The notes under the pieces are model-generated. The model did not search any database, was not told the origin of the DNA, and worked only from the letters and a program-made list of their open reading frames with translations. A stretch of 64,000 bases of DNA from Moorena sp. SIOASIH (GTDB lineage: Bacteria > Cyanobacteriota > Cyanobacteriia > Cyanobacteriales > Coleofasciculaceae). Each line of letters opens with the position of its first letter. The stretch's first letter is position 1. Below are positions 44,273 to 56,000 of this stretch, one piece after another. The stretch is from the NCBI RefSeq assembly GCF_010671925.1, contig NZ_JAAHIH010000001.1, positions 248,001-312,000 of the forward strand, written 5' to 3'. The position numbers and the translations under genes are program-made.

Positions 44273-45247
44273 CTAACTTTCTACAAAAATACCCATATTT
44301 CGGAACTTCTGATAGCGCAAATCCCGGCGCTGTTGAGCGGTTAATTGAGTTAGTTCTGCCAGGTTTTCCAATAGAGCCTCTTTGAGGATAGAGGCGGCTG
44401 CCAAGGGATCCCCATGAGCTCCCCCTATGGGTTCCGATAAAACTTTGTCAATAATCCCTAATTCTTTGAGGTCCCAAGCGGTAATCTTTAACGCTGCTGC
44501 TGCCTGCTGTCCTTGGCTAGCATCTTTCCAAAGGATGGCGGCACAAGCTTCTGGGCTAGCTACGGTGTAGACAGCGTTTTCAAACATCAAAACCCGATCA
44601 CCAACACCAATTCCCAAAGCACCACCAGAACCTCCTTCACCAATGACTGTACACATAATCGGGACATCCAGGCGGAACATTTCTCGGAGGTTATAAGCGA
44701 TCGCTTCTCCTTGTCCGAGTTCTTCCGCCTTCACACCAGCCCAAGCACCAGGGGTATCAATAAAGGTCAAAATTGGCATATCAAAGCGATTAGCGTGTTC
44801 CATCAGCCGCATCGCTTTACGGTAGCCCCCAGGCGCAGCCATGCCGAAGTTGCGAGCTACATTATCTTTAGTATCCCGACCTTTTTGATGTCCTAATATT
44901 ACCACAGCACGACCCGCCAAAGAGCCAATCCCCCCCACTAAGGCTGGGTCATCATAACCACCGCGATCGCCATGCAACTCAAACCACTCATCAGTGATTG
45001 CCTGAATATAATCGAGGGTACTTGGACGCCTAGGGTGACGGGCTAGCTGTAGCCGTTGCCCTGGTGATAAACTATTGAAAATTTCCTGACGCAGTTGAAT
45101 TGCTCTTGTCTCCAGTTGGCGGATTTGGTCAGAAACATCGACATTGTTTTCTTCTGCAAGTTCCCGAATTTGCTTAATTCGTTTTTCCAGTTCAACCAGT
45201 GGCTTTTCAAAGTCGAGACTAAACGTTCTGTTTTTTGCTGGTGACAT
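44273..45247 (-). CDS. accA: Acetyl-CoA carboxylase carboxyltransferase subunit alpha
   Basis: 324 aa, full length. Starts [20 protein letters not shown]; core motifs [102 protein letters not shown]. With AccD it transfers the carboxyl from biotin-BCCP to acetyl-CoA, making malonyl-CoA for fatty acids and for the olefin synthase extension step. Confidence 0.97.
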   Translation of the reverse strand: MSPAKNRTFSLDFEKPLVELEKRIKQIRELAEENNVDVSDQIRQLETRAIQLRQEIFNSLSPGQRLQLARHPRRPSTLDYIQAITDEWFELHGDRGGYDDPALVGGIGSLAGRAVVILGHQKGRDTKDNVARNFGMAAPGGYRKAMRLMEHANRFDMPILTFIDTPGAWAGVKAEELGQGEAIAYNLREMFRLDVPIMCTVIGEGGSGGALGIGVGDRVLMFENAVYTVASPEACAAILWKDASQGQQAAAALKITAWDLKELGIIDKVLSEPIGGAHGDPLAAASILKEALLENLAELTQLTAQQRRDLRYQKFRNMGIFVES

Positions 45248-45329
45248 AGTTACTGGTCATTAGTCAATGGTCAGTGGGTTTCTGGGTCAGATTACAGGGC
45301 ATAACTCCAGATTAGCAAACCCATCAAAA

Positions 45330-45380
45330 GGTGCGACCCTAGGCCGCGATGGATTGCTCGCGGCCTAGGAGGCGCGCACC
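45330..45380. repeat. Strong GC-rich palindrome upstream of accA
   Basis: An 11-bp perfect stem cctaggccgcg (45338-45348) / cgcggcctagg (45359-45369) is framed by an outer ggtgcg / cgcacc pair. The outer motif 'ggtgcgacc...gcgcacc' is shared with 4506-4550 and 23307-23350, so it belongs to a dispersed repeat. It lies 83 bp upstream of the accA start and could affect its transcription. Confidence 0.7.
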
Positions 45381-45829
45381 TAAAGAGATTGGAATCCCAC
45401 GCTTCTCTTATATCATCTGGTAGCATTAAAATTTTTGACAACTTACATTTGCCTCAATCATTTGCCTCAATTGACCCTCTGCCCATCTTCCCATCATTAG
45501 GATAAACCGCAACGATATTATTACTAGGCATTATTACTAGGCGTAGGGCTGATCTCGCGCGGCCTTGGCTCAATCCCCAAATCTAAACATACTGTCATCG
45601 CTATTGACCTGAAACTTTGCCAGATTGGTGAATTACTGGGGAAAATAGAGATCTGAACCAGAGGATGGGGAAGATTGGGAAGTAATACCATTGAATATCC
45701 AGATCATAAGTAACTTAGGGGGAATAAATACCCCGGCTCGTTTTTCCGCCCTGGTCTCTCGTTTCTCTTCCCTAGTCGCCCATAGGCGGGGTTTGCAAAC
45801 TCGCGCTTGATTTTTGATGAGGAAAATTC

Positions 45830-45970
45830 GTGACACAGCTATCTATCTGGATGAACTGGATGACTATATTCCTTATTACCAATCAACTCAAAGATTTAGC
45901 GCGAGGGTTTTAGGAAGATGAGATTGTGGCTTTAGTGGAAAACTATCTGCACTGGGAACAAGAGCAATGA
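45830..45970 (+). pseudogene. Possible C-terminal remnant of a gene upstream of the hybrid kinase
   Basis: A frame starting around GTG 45830 reads to a TGA that overlaps the kinase start (ATGA, 45967-45970). It has one internal TAG (45911-45913) where Gln would fit (ARGF-stop-EDEIVALVENYL). The coupling overlap suggests a former operon partner. Short and unrecognised, so the call is tentative. The rest of 45381-45829 shows nothing. Confidence 0.3.
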
Positions 45971-47484
45971 GTGTCAGCACGACGAATATCCCTGATCTTG
46001 ACTTAACCAACTTCACTATTTTGGTGATTGATGATAATCCTACCAATTTAGGAGTAGCTGTTGATTATTTGGAAGATGCTGGTTTGACGATTTTGGTAGC
46101 CCGCAATGGTGAGAGTGGCTTGAAGCGAGCTAAATACGCCCATCCAGATATCATTTTGCTGGATGTGTTGATGCCAGGGATGGATGGCTTTGAAACCTGC
46201 CGCCGTTTGAAAGCAGATTACGAAACCAAAGATATTCCTGTAATTTTTATGACGGCTTTATCCGGTATAGAGGATAAGGTGAAAGGATTTGAGGTTGGGG
46301 GAGTCGATTATCTGACTAAGCCGATTCAGTCACAGGAGGTGTTAGCAAGAGTCAAGGTACATTTACAACTGCGTTCTTTGACCAAAACCCTTGAGGACCA
46401 AACCAAGACATTGGAGGAGCAGAATCAACGTCTGAAAAAAGAAATTAAACAGCGCATGGAAGTGGAAGCAGAACTCAACGAAACCCTGCAACAGCTGCAA
46501 GCTACTCAAGACGAGTTGATCCAATCTGAAAAAATGGCTGCTCTTGGACAATTAGTGGCTGGAGTTGCTCATGAAATTAACACTCCTTTAGGTGCTATTA
46601 ACTCCTCAGTTAGGAATCTTGCCAACTTTTTAGCTCACCACCTCAAGCAGTTACCTTCCTTTTTTCAAACACTTTCCAAGGAACGTCAGTCGGATTTCTT
46701 TACCTTACTAGAACGCTCCAGCCAACAAACGACTCCTTTATCTACTCGGGAACAACGTCAAATCAGAAAAGCCTTGACCGGCCAGATGACATCTCACTCG
46801 ATTGAAAAAGCAGCAAAACTCGCCAATATTTTAGTGGGAATTGGGGTTTGGGACGACCTAGACACCTTGTTGCCTCTACTGAAAGACCCAGAGGGAGAAA
46901 AAATTTTACAAACTGCCTATCAATTTGCTAATCTCCAAACCAGTACCCGTAACATTGTTACCGCTGCTGAACGAGCTGCTAAAGTGGTGTTTGCCCTGAA
47001 AACTTATGCCCATGATGATTCTAGTGGTAACAAGATAGAGGCAAATATTATTGAAGGGATTGAAACTATTTTAACTCTATATTATAACCAACTAAAATAC
47101 GGTGTAGAAGTAATCAGAAATTATGAGGATTCCTTACCTGCTATTCTTTGCTATCCCGACCAACTTAATCAAGTCTGGACGAACTTGATTCACAATGGCA
47201 TTCAAGCTATGGATAGTAAGGGAACTTTAACCATTGATGTCAAACACCAGGATGATCAGATAAAAGTAAGTTTCACTGATAGTGGTAAAGGAATTCCCCC
47301 GGAGGTTATACCAAAAATATTTCAGCCTTTTTTTACGACTAAACCCCCTGGAGAAGGGAGTGGTTTGGGGCTAGATATTGTCAAAAAGATTGTGGATAAA
47401 CATCAGGGTCAGATTGAGGTGGAGTCGGTGCCTGGAAAGACGACATTTACAGTAGTGTTGCCAATCGAGATAGTTTCAGAGTAA
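45967..47484 (+). CDS. Response-regulator / histidine-kinase hybrid
   Basis: 505 aa, no membrane segment. Receiver domain 17-135 (LVIDDNPTN, phospho-acceptor Asp66 in LLDVLMPG, MTAL, LTKPI). Coiled coil about 140-190 (KTLEEQNQRLKKEIKQRM). HisKA with H-box AGVAHEINTPLGAI, His202. An unusually long helical insert (about 215-330) separates it from HATPase_c, which has an N-box WTNLIHNGIQAM and G-boxes DSGKGIPPEV, GEGSGLGLDIVKKI. Cytoplasmic sensor fed by phosphotransfer. It has no output domain, so it likely passes phosphate to another regulator. Confidence 0.94.
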   Translation: MSVSTTNIPDLDLTNFTILVIDDNPTNLGVAVDYLEDAGLTILVARNGESGLKRAKYAHPDIILLDVLMPGMDGFETCRRLKADYETKDIPVIFMTALSGIEDKVKGFEVGGVDYLTKPIQSQEVLARVKVHLQLRSLTKTLEDQTKTLEEQNQRLKKEIKQRMEVEAELNETLQQLQATQDELIQSEKMAALGQLVAGVAHEINTPLGAINSSVRNLANFLAHHLKQLPSFFQTLSKERQSDFFTLLERSSQQTTPLSTREQRQIRKALTGQMTSHSIEKAAKLANILVGIGVWDDLDTLLPLLKDPEGEKILQTAYQFANLQTSTRNIVTAAERAAKVVFALKTYAHDDSSGNKIEANIIEGIETILTLYYNQLKYGVEVIRNYEDSLPAILCYPDQLNQVWTNLIHNGIQAMDSKGTLTIDVKHQDDQIKVSFTDSGKGIPPEVIPKIFQPFFTTKPPGEGSGLGLDIVKKIVDKHQGQIEVESVPGKTTFTVVLPIEIVSE

Positions 47485-48174
47485 TATCCTAAATCTTATA
47501 GCGCTGCACTTTATAGCAAGGGAAGTATAGTTGATGACATAGTACAGCGGTTTGCAATTCGATGAGGTACAAATTCTGGGCTTTTAGGGAGCAGGGACTG
47601 GAACAGGGAACAGAAATATGTCTTAACCTTTACTTCGACTGCTATAACTATTAAACAACTGCTAAAATAACATATCCTCCTGATTTGTCAAGTATTTTAA
47701 CGAACATTACTGAATCTTTTAATTCCTAGAGAGACTAATTGCTTGGAGCCCAAGATAGTAACTGGAAGTTTAACTAAAACTTAAATAATTATTAATGTAA
47801 AGTACCCTTTGTTTACTAAGTTTCGCAAAAATTGTCAAGTCCTTGTATTGATGCGTCGCTTATTTAAAAATACTGAATCCTTTACTCCGTCTAGGATTTA
47901 GAACTATAACCATAAAAAATAGTGAAGATTTGTTACTTATTTGGTTAAGGTTATGTCTTCTTTCTATAAGTCTGTGTATAATAATTTTTGGTTGGCTCAA
48001 GTTAATAAAACTGAAGCTAACGGACATTTAAATTTCCTGATTGTTAGATGAGCTTTAGAGGTCTAGTTATAACAAGGCTTAGCCTCTGAAGATTGCTCTA
48101 GGAAATCTAGACTAAAATTTAGATGTCCTAGGAGTAGACCACACCAAAAAAGGTTAGATAAGGATAACCTAAAA
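47485..48174. other. Intergenic stretch with a TATAGC...GAGGTACA repeat
   Basis: 47512-47646 is a copy of the family at 8711, 17974, 49889 and 61118: tatagcaag, then cgatgaggtacaaattctgg, a short gggaaca array, atgtcttaacc and gctata. The remaining 47650-48174 is AT-rich with no gene seen; the promoter of the next gene is probably within it. Confidence 0.6.
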
Positions 48175-48654
48175 ATGAAGATGATGCAAAAATTATTGCA
48201 AAAGCTAAAAACAGCAACAGTCATAGTACTGATCAGTGTTTTTGTTCTGTTAATTTCTGGATGGACAAGCACCGCAGTTGCTCAATCCCCTATGGGTGAT
48301 GTCGTAACGGGCTATATATCTAAAGTAAATGTCGCCGATCTGGGCCGAGCCATCGACTTTTACCATGGAATTTTGGGCATGGAATGGGATCATTCCGAGG
48401 ATACAGACCGTTGGACACAGTTCTTTTACCCCAGGGTGCCTGGCACCCTAATTGGCGTCTACGAAGGCCAACCTACAGGAACAGGAGAAGCAGCACTCAC
48501 ACTAGTTGTGGAAGATATATTTGTTGCTAGTGATGTCCTAATGTCTCAAGGGATTGAGGTTTCACCGATTCATGATGTTGGTGGAGGAGTTCTATTAGCA
48601 TTCTTTAAGGATTTTGATGGCAACAGCTTAACTCTTCGCCAGAACGGGTGGTAA
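48175..48654 (+). CDS. Secreted VOC (glyoxalase-fold) domain protein
   Basis: 159 aa. N-terminal signal peptide (TATVIVLISVFVLLISGWTS, AVAQ site near residue 37). The mature part is a single VOC unit: YISKVNVADLGRAIDFYHGI, LGMEWDHSED, then AALTLVVEDI and the terminal FFKDFDGNSLTLRQ with the usual Glu replaced by Ser. VOC proteins are usually cytosolic, so export is unusual. Enzymatic role unknown. AGGTTAGATAAGGATAACC lies just upstream of the start. Confidence 0.85.
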   Translation: MKMMQKLLQKLKTATVIVLISVFVLLISGWTSTAVAQSPMGDVVTGYISKVNVADLGRAIDFYHGILGMEWDHSEDTDRWTQFFYPRVPGTLIGVYEGQPTGTGEAALTLVVEDIFVASDVLMSQGIEVSPIHDVGGGVLLAFFKDFDGNSLTLRQNGW

Positions 48655-48950
48655 TTGGTCTTGACTGGTAGTTGGTATGAACTTTTCAGTCTTGACTTTT
48701 CACAGCAGAACGAAACAAGAGGAGTGGTGATCATAAATCCTATTTAATCCTCTTTGATTCACTAATCCCCCTTTAGCCAAAACTACCCTTAGGTCGCGGT
48801 GATATAAACCGTGTCTAAATCAAAAAAGTCCCTACCTCAAGGACTAGATTATACTAGATTCTAAAGGGGGTTTTTCACCAGAATTTGGGATTATTGGAAT
48901 TATTGGAATTATTGGGATTACAAGATTCAGTACTACTTCAAGCGATTACT

Positions 48951-49874
48951 TCAAACAACGGCTATCTTCACCCAACTATTTTCAAATAAAGCATTGCGCT
49001 CAAATTTCGGATGAATCCGAACAATATAAATAGACTTCTGATCACTAGCAGATGTTCTATGTTCCCCTTCAGTAATTTTGTACCAATCTAGAGCAAAGCA
49101 TTCACGGCTGTACAAGCTGTAGTAAATATCATGGGTTGTTAACAGGGATGGTGCTAGTTTAAATTGAATAGATTCTCCTTTTTTCAAGGCACCATAGTAA
49201 AATTTTGTTTCTGGATTCGGTACAGGTAAGAATACTTTTTTTACAAATGATTGGGGTAACCATTGCTTAAAGCGCAACAGGTTGAAAACATAATAATTTA
49301 ACCAGACATGAAGCCAATTTTTTCGTTTAATTAGGTCACGGTAAAAGCTGTTGATATCAGTAGGGGCGTTAATTTGCTTGGCATCTACGACTTTAACACC
49401 ATCTGCTTTAACAGTAGGTTGTTCTATTGTTTCTGACCAGTGATAATACCGCAAACCTAATAAGTATTTACCTGGTTTCAAGCTCACGGATTCCCATTGG
49501 TTTTCTCCGGATACGGTGAGGGAGCTGATATTAGTGATAGTTTCAAAATCTGGTAGACTGTAAACTACTAATGTCCAAGATTGGGCTGATTGTTTAGCTG
49601 CACTGGCATCAAAGCTAATTACCTCTTTGACCTGAATCGGTCCAACTAGAGAAATAATAGCGTGAAGATTCCAACGAGCTCGACTCATTGCCCAAATTAA
49701 TTTGATGGGCTTTTTTAAAAACTCGGCTGATACGAGTTGCCACTGGATATTTTTAGTATTTTTTTTGGAGGTAAAGTATCCCCCGATGGTTTGCATCACA
49801 AATCTTAGGATGCGGGAAAAGATGAAGGAGAGTATGGATAAGGGGATTTCCCAGAAAAGCTCTATATTATTCAT
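48951..49874 (-). CDS. Conserved protein adjoining the olefin synthase genes
   Basis: 307 aa from ATG 49874 (MNNIELFWEIPLSILSFIFS). A longer frame from 50012 is translated heptamer repeat ([16 protein letters not shown]) and is rejected. One N-terminal hydrophobic/amphipathic segment, then a soluble beta-rich domain (SWTLVVYSLPDFETITNISS; GENQWESVSLKPGKYLLGLR). Similar to an uncharacterised cyanobacterial family (DUF6208-like, from memory). Same strand and 224 bp downstream of the polyketide synthase, so it may be part of the pathway, for example in handling hydrocarbon in the membrane. Confidence 0.65.
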   Translation of the reverse strand: MNNIELFWEIPLSILSFIFSRILRFVMQTIGGYFTSKKNTKNIQWQLVSAEFLKKPIKLIWAMSRARWNLHAIISLVGPIQVKEVISFDASAAKQSAQSWTLVVYSLPDFETITNISSLTVSGENQWESVSLKPGKYLLGLRYYHWSETIEQPTVKADGVKVVDAKQINAPTDINSFYRDLIKRKNWLHVWLNYYVFNLLRFKQWLPQSFVKKVFLPVPNPETKFYYGALKKGESIQFKLAPSLLTTHDIYYSLYSRECFALDWYKITEGEHRTSASDQKSIYIVRIHPKFERNALFENSWVKIAVV

Positions 49875-49888
49875 TTGTTTGTATAGGC

Positions 49889-50033
49889 TAAGGAGCAGGG
49901 AGCAGGGAGCAGGGAGCAGGGAGTAGGCAAGAGGCAAGAGGCAAGAGGCAAGAGGCAAGAGGCAATAGGCAATAGGCAATAGGCAAGAGGGCACAAATAA
50001 TCTGTACCTCATAGCTATGATAAACGCTATATT
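49889..50033. repeat. Heptamer arrays with conserved flank between PKS and companion gene
   Basis: gggagca about five times (49889-49925), then ggcaaga/ggcaata about ten times (49926-49988), followed by the inverted flank tctgtacctcatagctatga taaacgctata (50001-50033). This is the complement of the TATAGCG...GAGGTACA module of 8711, 17974, 47512 and 61118. Confidence 0.8.
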
Positions 50034-50097
50034 TGGTAATTGGTATTGTTAAGTTTACCTGTTACCTTTTACCTGTTACTTGTTACCTTTTCACTTT

Positions 50098-53000
50098 TTA
50101 ATTTTTCAGGTTTAATCGGTTGTTGGCGATAATTGCAACTATAGCATCTGGTGCATCAACATGGAGGTTATGTCCTCCTGATAGTGTTACTGTTTGAGCA
50201 TGAGGTATTGCAGCTTGTTGTAAGGCTAGGTCTTCGGCTCGGTTAAAGTTACTATTATTGCCATAAACTAAGGTAGTGGGAGCTTGAATTTGACTCAGTA
50301 ACTGTGTGTATTTATCTCGATTAAAAGCTGTTCCACTTAAACCAATTCCGGTACGAACTTGCAGTCTTGGATCCCAGCGCCAACGTACACCACCATCAAA
50401 AGGTTCGGTAAGTCGCTCAGCATGTTTTAAAGCTAATTCTTCAGAGAGGTTGGGGGTTAAGCGGCGCAGACGATTAGCAGCAGCTTGGATATCCGTAAAG
50501 ACTTGGTGTTGGGGTGGGGATGCTAGATAATCTAAGTGGGTTGCTATATTTTGAGCTGTTTGATCGTCCTTCTGTTCTCCTGGTAGCACTGGCTCCAGCA
50601 ATAGTAAAGATTTGACCTTTTCGGGTCTGACACTGGCAAAGGTGGCAGCAACTACAGCCCCCATGGAATGACCGACTAGAATAAATGGCTGGTCTGTCAG
50701 TGCTTTTGCGTTGGGCTCTGCCGTGCCAAAAGCGATCGCATCCAAATCCCCCAAGTAATCGATTAATTGATAAGACCCTCCCATACCTACATGCTGGGAA
50801 CGTCCATGGCCTCGCTGGTCGGGTGCAACGACTCGATATCCCATCCTTGCCAAGGGACCAGCAATTTCTTCCCAAGCCGCTCCATGTTCTAAAACACCAT
50901 GGATACATAAAATTAAATCTCCATCCACTGGACCCCAACTACACAGACAAAGCTGTAAACCGCGCACGTCTAGATAAGACTCCTGCATCGCTTCAAGTTC
51001 AACATTAGCTGGTTGGGCTGAAGCTTCAACCAGTAACGGCAATTGATAATCCAACCGTGTCGCTACCTCTTGGGCAAATTTTCCTAAAGGCTGGGGCAAC
51101 TGGATTTGCTGCCAAACTTCTCCCAAAGCCGAATCAATTTGGTTATGGTTGCGGAAATTGGGGTCATCCACTGGTAGGGATTGGGGATGAACTCCATCGG
51201 TCATCCGCTGCCCTTGATAGGGCTCTAAAACCGCCTCATCAAAAGCAATACCCAGAAACTCACACAACCTTGCCATCACCTTAGCAGGTTGCTTGACTAG
51301 TTCCTCGTAATACACTAAATGATGATTGGATGGTGCAATTTCCTCGCAGAAGTCTAGGATATTACGGTTACAGGTTGTCCAAACTTCCTCTGCTAGCCAA
51401 TAAGGGTCTACTTCATCAATACCAAAGATTTTATCCATCCGATTCTTGACAAAAGAATCAATTACGGCATAGGGATGACGTACTAGATGAATATACTTCG
51501 CTTCTTCAAATAAATCTTCCGCGTGCCTTAGGGTTTCCAGACTGCCAGCATAGGTAGGAGATTTATCCACAAGGGTACGTTTATCCGTTAGTTCCTGTAA
51601 CCTGCCATAAACCTTCTGAATTGACCAGTCTTGCTGGGTTATCTCCTCCACCAGTGTTGTAATTGCTTCGGCATCTAGGTTCATAATTTCCATGAAAGCT
51701 CGCGCTAACCCTTCTCCTAAGTGAGTTGAACCTAGGGATTGATTGCGCTCAGCCATCGTTTCAAAGGGCAATAGGTGTAATTCTGGTGGACAGAATAAAT
51801 CCCGATGACCAGCTAGCATCACCCGCAGTAAGGTGGAGCCTGACCGAGGGCTAGACAGCAAAAACACCATGCTCCGATTGCGCTGGGTGGGTTTGCTAAA
51901 TTTGCGTTCGCTATTGTTCCATGCCCAAGCATTAGCCCAATTCTTAATATCTGAAAGACTAGTAGTGGTCAATGAGGTTTGGGTTGGCTGGGGCTGATGA
52001 AGCCGTTCCATCTCCAAAGCCAAGTATTCCGCTAGAGCTGTAATCCTTGGTCGCTCATAAAACTCCCTAGGATAAAGCGTTATCTTCAGGTCTTTCTTAC
52101 AGGCATTGAGTACTTCTACAATCATTAGGGAATCAGCACCCAAATCCATCAGGTTGCTCTCTACTGGGATTTCCCGACTTATCCCTAATGCTTTAGCAAT
52201 CTGTTGCTTAAGGTAATCGTTTAATAACGCTTCCCGTTGGGTTGTTGTACTGGCGAGCAGTTGATCAAAAATCCCAGAATTGTCATTTTCCCCATCCCCC
52301 TGAGGCGGTAGTGTTTCTGTGATTACCTCTGATAGGAATAACGGTAACTCTACCGGTAGTCGTTCTTTTAAAGTTGACCACTCCACCGGTAATACCCCCA
52401 CCTGAGCCACATCTTGTGCCAGAAGTTGTTCGAGTATCTGTAATCCTTGTGGTGCTTGAATCGGCTCGATTCCCAGCATTGCCATCCGTTTACCGACGCC
52501 AGCGGCTAAACCCATCTCAGCCCAAGGCCCCCAATTAATACTTAAAGCGCTCGCACCTTGCCCTTGTCGATAATGGCTGAGGCTATCTAAAAATCCGTTA
52601 GCTGCGGAATAGTTTCCTTGACCAGGGGTACCTAGGATAGAAGTGGCGGAAGAAAATAGTACAAATAAGTCTAGGGCTATATCCTGAGTCAACTGGTGTA
52701 AATTCCAGGCTCCCTCAACCTTCGGCTTCATCACCTTGGCAAAACTTGTCCAATCTTGGTGCAGCAGGACCCCATCCTCTAGGACCCCTGCACCATGGAT
52801 AATTCCTTTGAGGGGGGGTAGGGAAACCTGAATTCTGTTGAGACAGTCCCTAACTTGTGCTTCCTCGGATACATCCACCTGCTCAAGGACTACCATCACA
52901 CCTTGTTCTTCTAATTTCTTTATTATTTCTGACGCCCTAGGATTTGGTTGGCTTCGTCCTACCAGTACTAAATACCTTGCGCCCTTATCTACCATCCATT

Positions 53001-56000
53001 CAGCTACCTTTAACCCCAGTGACCCCAAACCACCAGTAATTAAATAGGTGCCATCTTGTTTTAGCTGCAATGGTAAGCTAGCACTTTGGGACTGTTGCTG
53101 TTGATGAATCAGGCGAGGCACATAGGTTTGTCCATCCCGCAAAGCAAATTGGTTTTCTCCCTCTGGCCGTAATATCTGGTTGAGCAGCATTAATGATTGC
53201 TCTTGGTAGTGCTGCTCAGTGCTCAGTGCTGAGTCTTGGCTTGGTTCTAGGTCTATTATCCCTCCCCACAGTTCTGGATGTTCTTGGGCAATAACTGCCC
53301 CTAAACCCCATAGGGAAGACTGGGCAATCCGTAGGGATTTTTTCGTCTTACCTACCGGTTGTGTGCCCTCGGTAACTAACCACAGACGAGGGGGTTGAGC
53401 TAATTCTGCTTTGACTAACCCTTGCAGCAGATGCAATACACTACCACAACCGTTTTCTAAGGTGGCGTCTAGGGGAAATGTTTGGAACTGGTCCAGTGCG
53501 GGAGTATCTAAACTCCACAAATGGACGATAATCACAGATGTTCCGTTTAGGGATGCGACTTGTTGAGCTAACAGACGCTGAAACTGTTGCGGTTGCGCTG
53601 GGTTAATTTGGTAATGGTTTGCTTCTAATTGTTCATAGCTTGAGCCAGGGGAAATTAGCAAAATCCGGTCGGGTTTTGCTTCCAGCTGTTGAACTAATGT
53701 TTCTCCAAAGCCGCCTTTATCGGCAAAAATCAACCAAGTTGTACTAGATGTAGATATATCACTAGATACATCAGATACATTTATATCCTTGGGTCGCCAT
53801 GCTATCTCATACAACCAATCCCCATAGGAGGGAGTAGAGAGTTGACCATAGGAAATCGGGGATAATTGTTTTACTGAAGTGGTATCTAGCCAATACCGTT
53901 GCCGTTCAAAGGGATAAGTGGGTAGGGAAACTAGACGACCGGGGTTATGCTCATGGAATTTTTTCCAGTCTACTGATGCGCCATGTTTATATAGGCTTGC
54001 CAAACTTTCCAGCATTTGCTGACTATCTGGTTTTCCTGGACGCAAACTTGGTATAGCCGTCAGCTTTCCTTTGGGTAAACACTGGCGACCCATTCCCAAT
54101 AGGCTAGGCTTCGGTCCTACTTCCACACACAGATGATAACCCTGTTGATAAAGGGTTTCCATGCTCTGGTAAAATTTAACGGACCCACGGACATGGTCAC
54201 ACCAATAATCGGTCGTAGCGATCGCAGCAGTGGCTAATTTTCCAGTTAAATTCGAGATTATCTCTATTTGCGGGGGATGTAAGGATATTTCCGATAATAC
54301 CTGGGCAAAATCTGCCACCATTGGTTGCATGAGGGCAGAATGGAAGGCATGAGAGACTGGCAACTTTAGTGATTTGACCTTTTGAGAGCGTAGTCGGGCT
54401 ATCACGGTTTGAACCGCCTCACTTTCCCCAGAAATCACAATATTTTCCGGACCGTTAATGGCAGCGATTGAGACTTTGTCGGATACTCCTTGAATTGCCT
54501 CAGTTACCTGCTGCTCATTGGTCAACACCACCGCCATCTCACCACCTTCTGGCAACTGTTGCATCAAACGCGCTCTTTGGGCAATCAGCTTTAGCCCATC
54601 TTCTAAACTAAAGACTCCTGCTAAAGTTGCAGCCACATATTCCCCAACACTATGACCAATAACCACGGTTGGTTCGATTCCCCAAGACCGCCATAACTGA
54701 GCCAGGGAGTATTCTAGAGCAAATAATGCTGGTTGGGTGTAGGCCGTTTGATTTAATGTTGAGTTGTCACTGTTGTCCCTAAAGATTTCCGGATACAGGA
54801 CATCCAGTAACGGCTGTTCTAAATAGGTTTGCAGAATTTCGGCGCATTGGTCGAGAGTAGCCCGGAAGATTGGTTGGGTTTCGTAGAGTTGCCTTCCCAT
54901 ACCACTATACTGAGAGCCTTGACCGGTGAAGAGGAAAACGATTTCGGGGGGAGTAGGGCTATTTTGTGCTATTTTCTCCGAAATGGTTTCGCTTTCTGTC
55001 AACTTGGTCAGTTGTTGCTGCAACTGGTCAGTGGATTTAACTAGGAGGGCTAGACGATAGTTAAAATGCGATCGCCCTTTATTGCTGGTCAAACAAATAT
55101 CTGCCAGTGTGCTTGATGGCTCAGATGCTATGAAGTCTATGTATCGCTTTCCTAGGGTTTGCAGGGCGGTTGCGGTTTTGGCAGATAAGGTAAATAGATG
55201 ATAGTTTTGGTCTTTATCCTTTTGGTCTTTATCATTACTTGTAGCTTTTGTCAAGTCTGGCGCTCCTTGTAGCACCACATGAGCATTGGTTCCTCCAAAA
55301 CCGAAAGAACTGACACCAGCAAATGGGGGAATAACATCCCATGGCCAAGGCTCCCACTGCTGCTGTACTCGCAGGGGCAGTTCATCAAAGGGAATGTGGG
55401 GATTTGGCTCCTGGAAATGGAGGCTGGGTAAACGTTCTTGGTGCTTGAGGGATAGGGCAACTTTGATTAAACTAGCAATACCAGCAGCTGCTTCTAGATG
55501 ACCAATATTAGATTTGACCGAGCCAATCGCAACAGGCTTGTTGGTAGGATGGGTTGATAACGCACCGTAGTTATCAGAGTTATTATCAGAGTTATTGTCA
55601 GAGCGATGTTCCTTTGGAACCGCTTTGCGAGCGCGTTTTAGGACATTTCCCAAGGCCATCGCTTCAATCGGGTCTCCCAGTAGGGTTCCGGTGCCATGGG
55701 TTTCTACATACTGCACATCTGACGGTGAAATGCCCGCTTGCTGGTAGGCCGAGACTAGAACAGCTTCCTGAGCATCTCGATTGGGAGCAGTTAGGCCATT
55801 AGTGCGTCCATCTTGGTTAACGGCACTGCCTCTAATCACAGCATAAATTGGGTCTTTATCGATCAGGGCTTTGGATAGGGGCTTTACTACTATCACCCCA
55901 GCGCCCTCGCCCCTGACAAAGCCATTGGCACGGGAATCAAATGCCTTACAGCGACCATCAGGAGATAAAGCCGTTAACTTACTTAACCCAACCGTCACCA

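Noticed and set aside
45633..45836. 67-codon minus-strand open frame
   Set aside because: Composition and EKRETRAEKRA-like repeat look accidental.
49875..50012. N-terminal extension of the olefin synthase companion protein
   Set aside because: It is translated heptamer repeat ([18 protein letters not shown]); ATG 49874 is the sensible start.
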